Positions 63,308 to 64,000 of a stretch of DNA of 64,000 nt are shown here, piece by piece (the first letter of the stretch is position 1; each line of letters begins with the position of its first letter). The DNA lies in the NCBI GenBank assembly GCA_003001795.1, contig PVNI01000002.1, positions 525,389 through 589,388 on the forward strand, given 5' to 3'. The notes under the pieces were generated by a model. The model made no database searches and was not told the origin of the DNA. It saw only the letters and a list, made by a program, of their open reading frames with translations. A program made the translations under genes and the position numbers. The DNA comes from Actinomadura viridilutea. GTDB lineage: Bacteria > Actinomycetota > Actinomycetes > Streptosporangiales > Streptosporangiaceae.

Positions 63308-63860
63308 AGGTGCTCGATGGTGGCCGTGATCAGCGACCGGACGGCCTCCAGCCGTCCTGGACCGCGCCGCGGTGGACGGCTCGCGATCCCTCCAGGGGTA
63401 ATGAGCAACTCCTGATCGACCTCGATCCGCAGGGGCACCTGACGTTGCGATCCCTCCAGAGGTGATGAGCCACAGCGTAAGGCGCTGGCTAAGACCGGTC
63501 GCGGCCCCAAGCCGTTGCGATCCCTCTAGGGGCGATGAGCGACATCACCAGAGCATTGTCGTGTCGGCGCTGCGTGTCGCGTTGAAATCCCTCTGGGGTG
63601 ATGAGCGACGTCTCTCTCAGTGACGTGTCCTCGATGCCGAGGGCAGGTTGCGATCCCTCTGGGGGTGATGAGCCACCCCTGCCGAAGCTGATCATCCACA
63701 ACGCCCCGTTTTTGCGATCCCTCTAGGGTGATAAGCGACCTGTCCTCGGTCGACCTGGCTGTGCTGACGGTGCAGCGGTGCGATCCCTCTAGGGGTGATG
63801 AGCGACCCGGCCCGCGCACGAACGTGCCCTTCGCGGGGAGCGTGAGTTGCGATCCCTCTA
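63308..63860 (-). CRISPR. CRISPR array, 30-bp repeats, cut by an IS
   Basis: Repeats of 29-30 bp begin GTTGCGATCCCTCT and end GATGAGCGAC on the plus strand. Copies: 63380, 63444, 63514, 63581 (29 bp), 63647, 63711 (29 bp), 63777, and a half copy from 63846 cut at 63860; a very decayed copy ends at 63337. Spacers are 34-40 bp and all different. Read on the minus strand the repeat ends ATCGCAAC, like the 8-nt crRNA tag of type I/III systems, so transcription probably runs leftwards and decayed repeats mark the old distal end. The leader side is lost to, or beyond, the IS. No cas gene is in the window. Confidence 0.93.
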
Positions 63861-64000
63861 GGGCCTGTTTTGTGGATCGTGGTTGAGCCAGAGCATGAGG
63901 CTCGTGATGGTGACGGTGGCGTGGTAGTGCCTGGCGAGCTTGTCGTAGCGGGTGGCGATGCCGCGGAAGCGTTTGAGCCGGTTGAAGCAGCGTTCGATCA
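63858..64000 (-). CDS. IS5-type transposase, C-terminal part
   Basis: The visible 46 residues are the end of a DDE transposase: IERCFNRLKRFRGIATRYDK with the third catalytic Glu of the E-R-x-F-x-x-L-K motif, then LARHYHATVTITSLMLWL and NHDPQNRP. This is typical of IS5-family elements of actinomycetes. The gene begins beyond the right edge. Its stop codon (TAG, complement of CTA at 63858-63860) seems to come from the CRISPR repeat at the insertion point rather than from the element. Confidence 0.85.
   Translation of the reverse strand, partial: IERCFNRLKRFRGIATRYDKLARHYHATVTITSLMLWLNHDPQNRP
63861..64000. mobile_element. IS5-family insertion sequence, left end
   Basis: The element begins GGGCCTGTTTTGTGG at 63861, right after CTA in the middle of a CRISPR repeat. 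IS5 elements favour CTAG/TA targets, and every intact repeat here has CTAG or a variant at that position, so the insertion fits. The other end and the second half of the repeat lie outside the window. Confidence 0.8.

Noticed and set aside
63283..63819. Minus-strand frames of 70-97 codons in the CRISPR array
   Set aside because: They are translated repeats and spacers (recurring SLITPEGSQ-like strings), not proteins.

Overview
The window is 64 kb of very GC-rich DNA with strong G/C third-position bias, frequent GTG and TTG starts, leaderless promoters (a TAnnnT hexamer 6-7 nt before the start codon) and coenzyme-F420 enzymes. This points to a soil-type actinomycete. Gene content resembles Thermomonosporaceae/Streptosporangiales, but the family is an inference.

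Layout. 1-22.4 kb is mainly core metabolism: end of an MFS transporter, glutamine-dependent NAD synthase, a PAS-GAF-PP2C-kinase sigma-factor regulator, an MFS drug exporter with its TetR regulator, panB, F420:NADPH oxidoreductase, type Ic methionine aminopeptidase, a LigD-type phosphoesterase with a ligase-like tail that has lost its lysine, an eRF1-like protein, an HtrA lipoprotein protease, a retropepsin-like protein, an F420 LLM oxidoreductase, a CopD-CtaG fusion and an acyl-CoA ligase. 22.4-29.9 kb carries a DUF5685-like protein with a Cys-rich tail, an XRE-TPR regulator, a purine-catabolism group (hydroxyisourate hydrolase, NCS2 permease, glycerate kinase) and alanine dehydrogenase. 29.9-34.3 kb is an ABC importer operon with two permeases and a lipoprotein but no ATPase, joined to a ThDP enzyme. 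34.8-41.7 kb holds a histidine phosphatase, CsoR, an MpaB-type oxygenase, CutA, gamma-glutamyltransferase and an APC permease. 41.7-45.8 kb is a complete siderophore-uptake operon behind an iron box. 46-53.5 kb carries secreted and small proteins and an enoyl-CoA hydratase.

From about 53.6 kb the base composition drops and the accessory part begins. Five genes on the minus strand (53,737-59,962) form one apparent operon: radical SAM/B12-type protein, a fusion of a TrpRS/TyrRS-like domain with a phosphotransferase-type kinase, a nucleoside deoxyribosyltransferase-like protein, a NUDIX-like protein and a class III nucleotide-cyclase-like protein. I know of no described system with this set; nucleotide signalling or defence is the leading guess. 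The block lies between the intact enoyl-CoA hydratase gene on its left and a decayed, internally deleted copy of the same gene on its right (61,395-61,548), in the same orientation, as if the island had landed at or rearranged that locus.

Right of the island are an eroded CRISPR array (61,038-61,262, with older traces to about 60,784), a two-gene lipoprotein/membrane-protein operon, and a better preserved CRISPR array (63,308-63,860) of the same repeat family. The last repeat is cut by an IS5-type insertion sequence that runs off the right edge. No cas genes are visible. Most convergent gene pairs are separated by strong GC-rich hairpins. Three clusters of imperfect 13-16 bp tandem repeats occur next to transporter or hydrolase genes.
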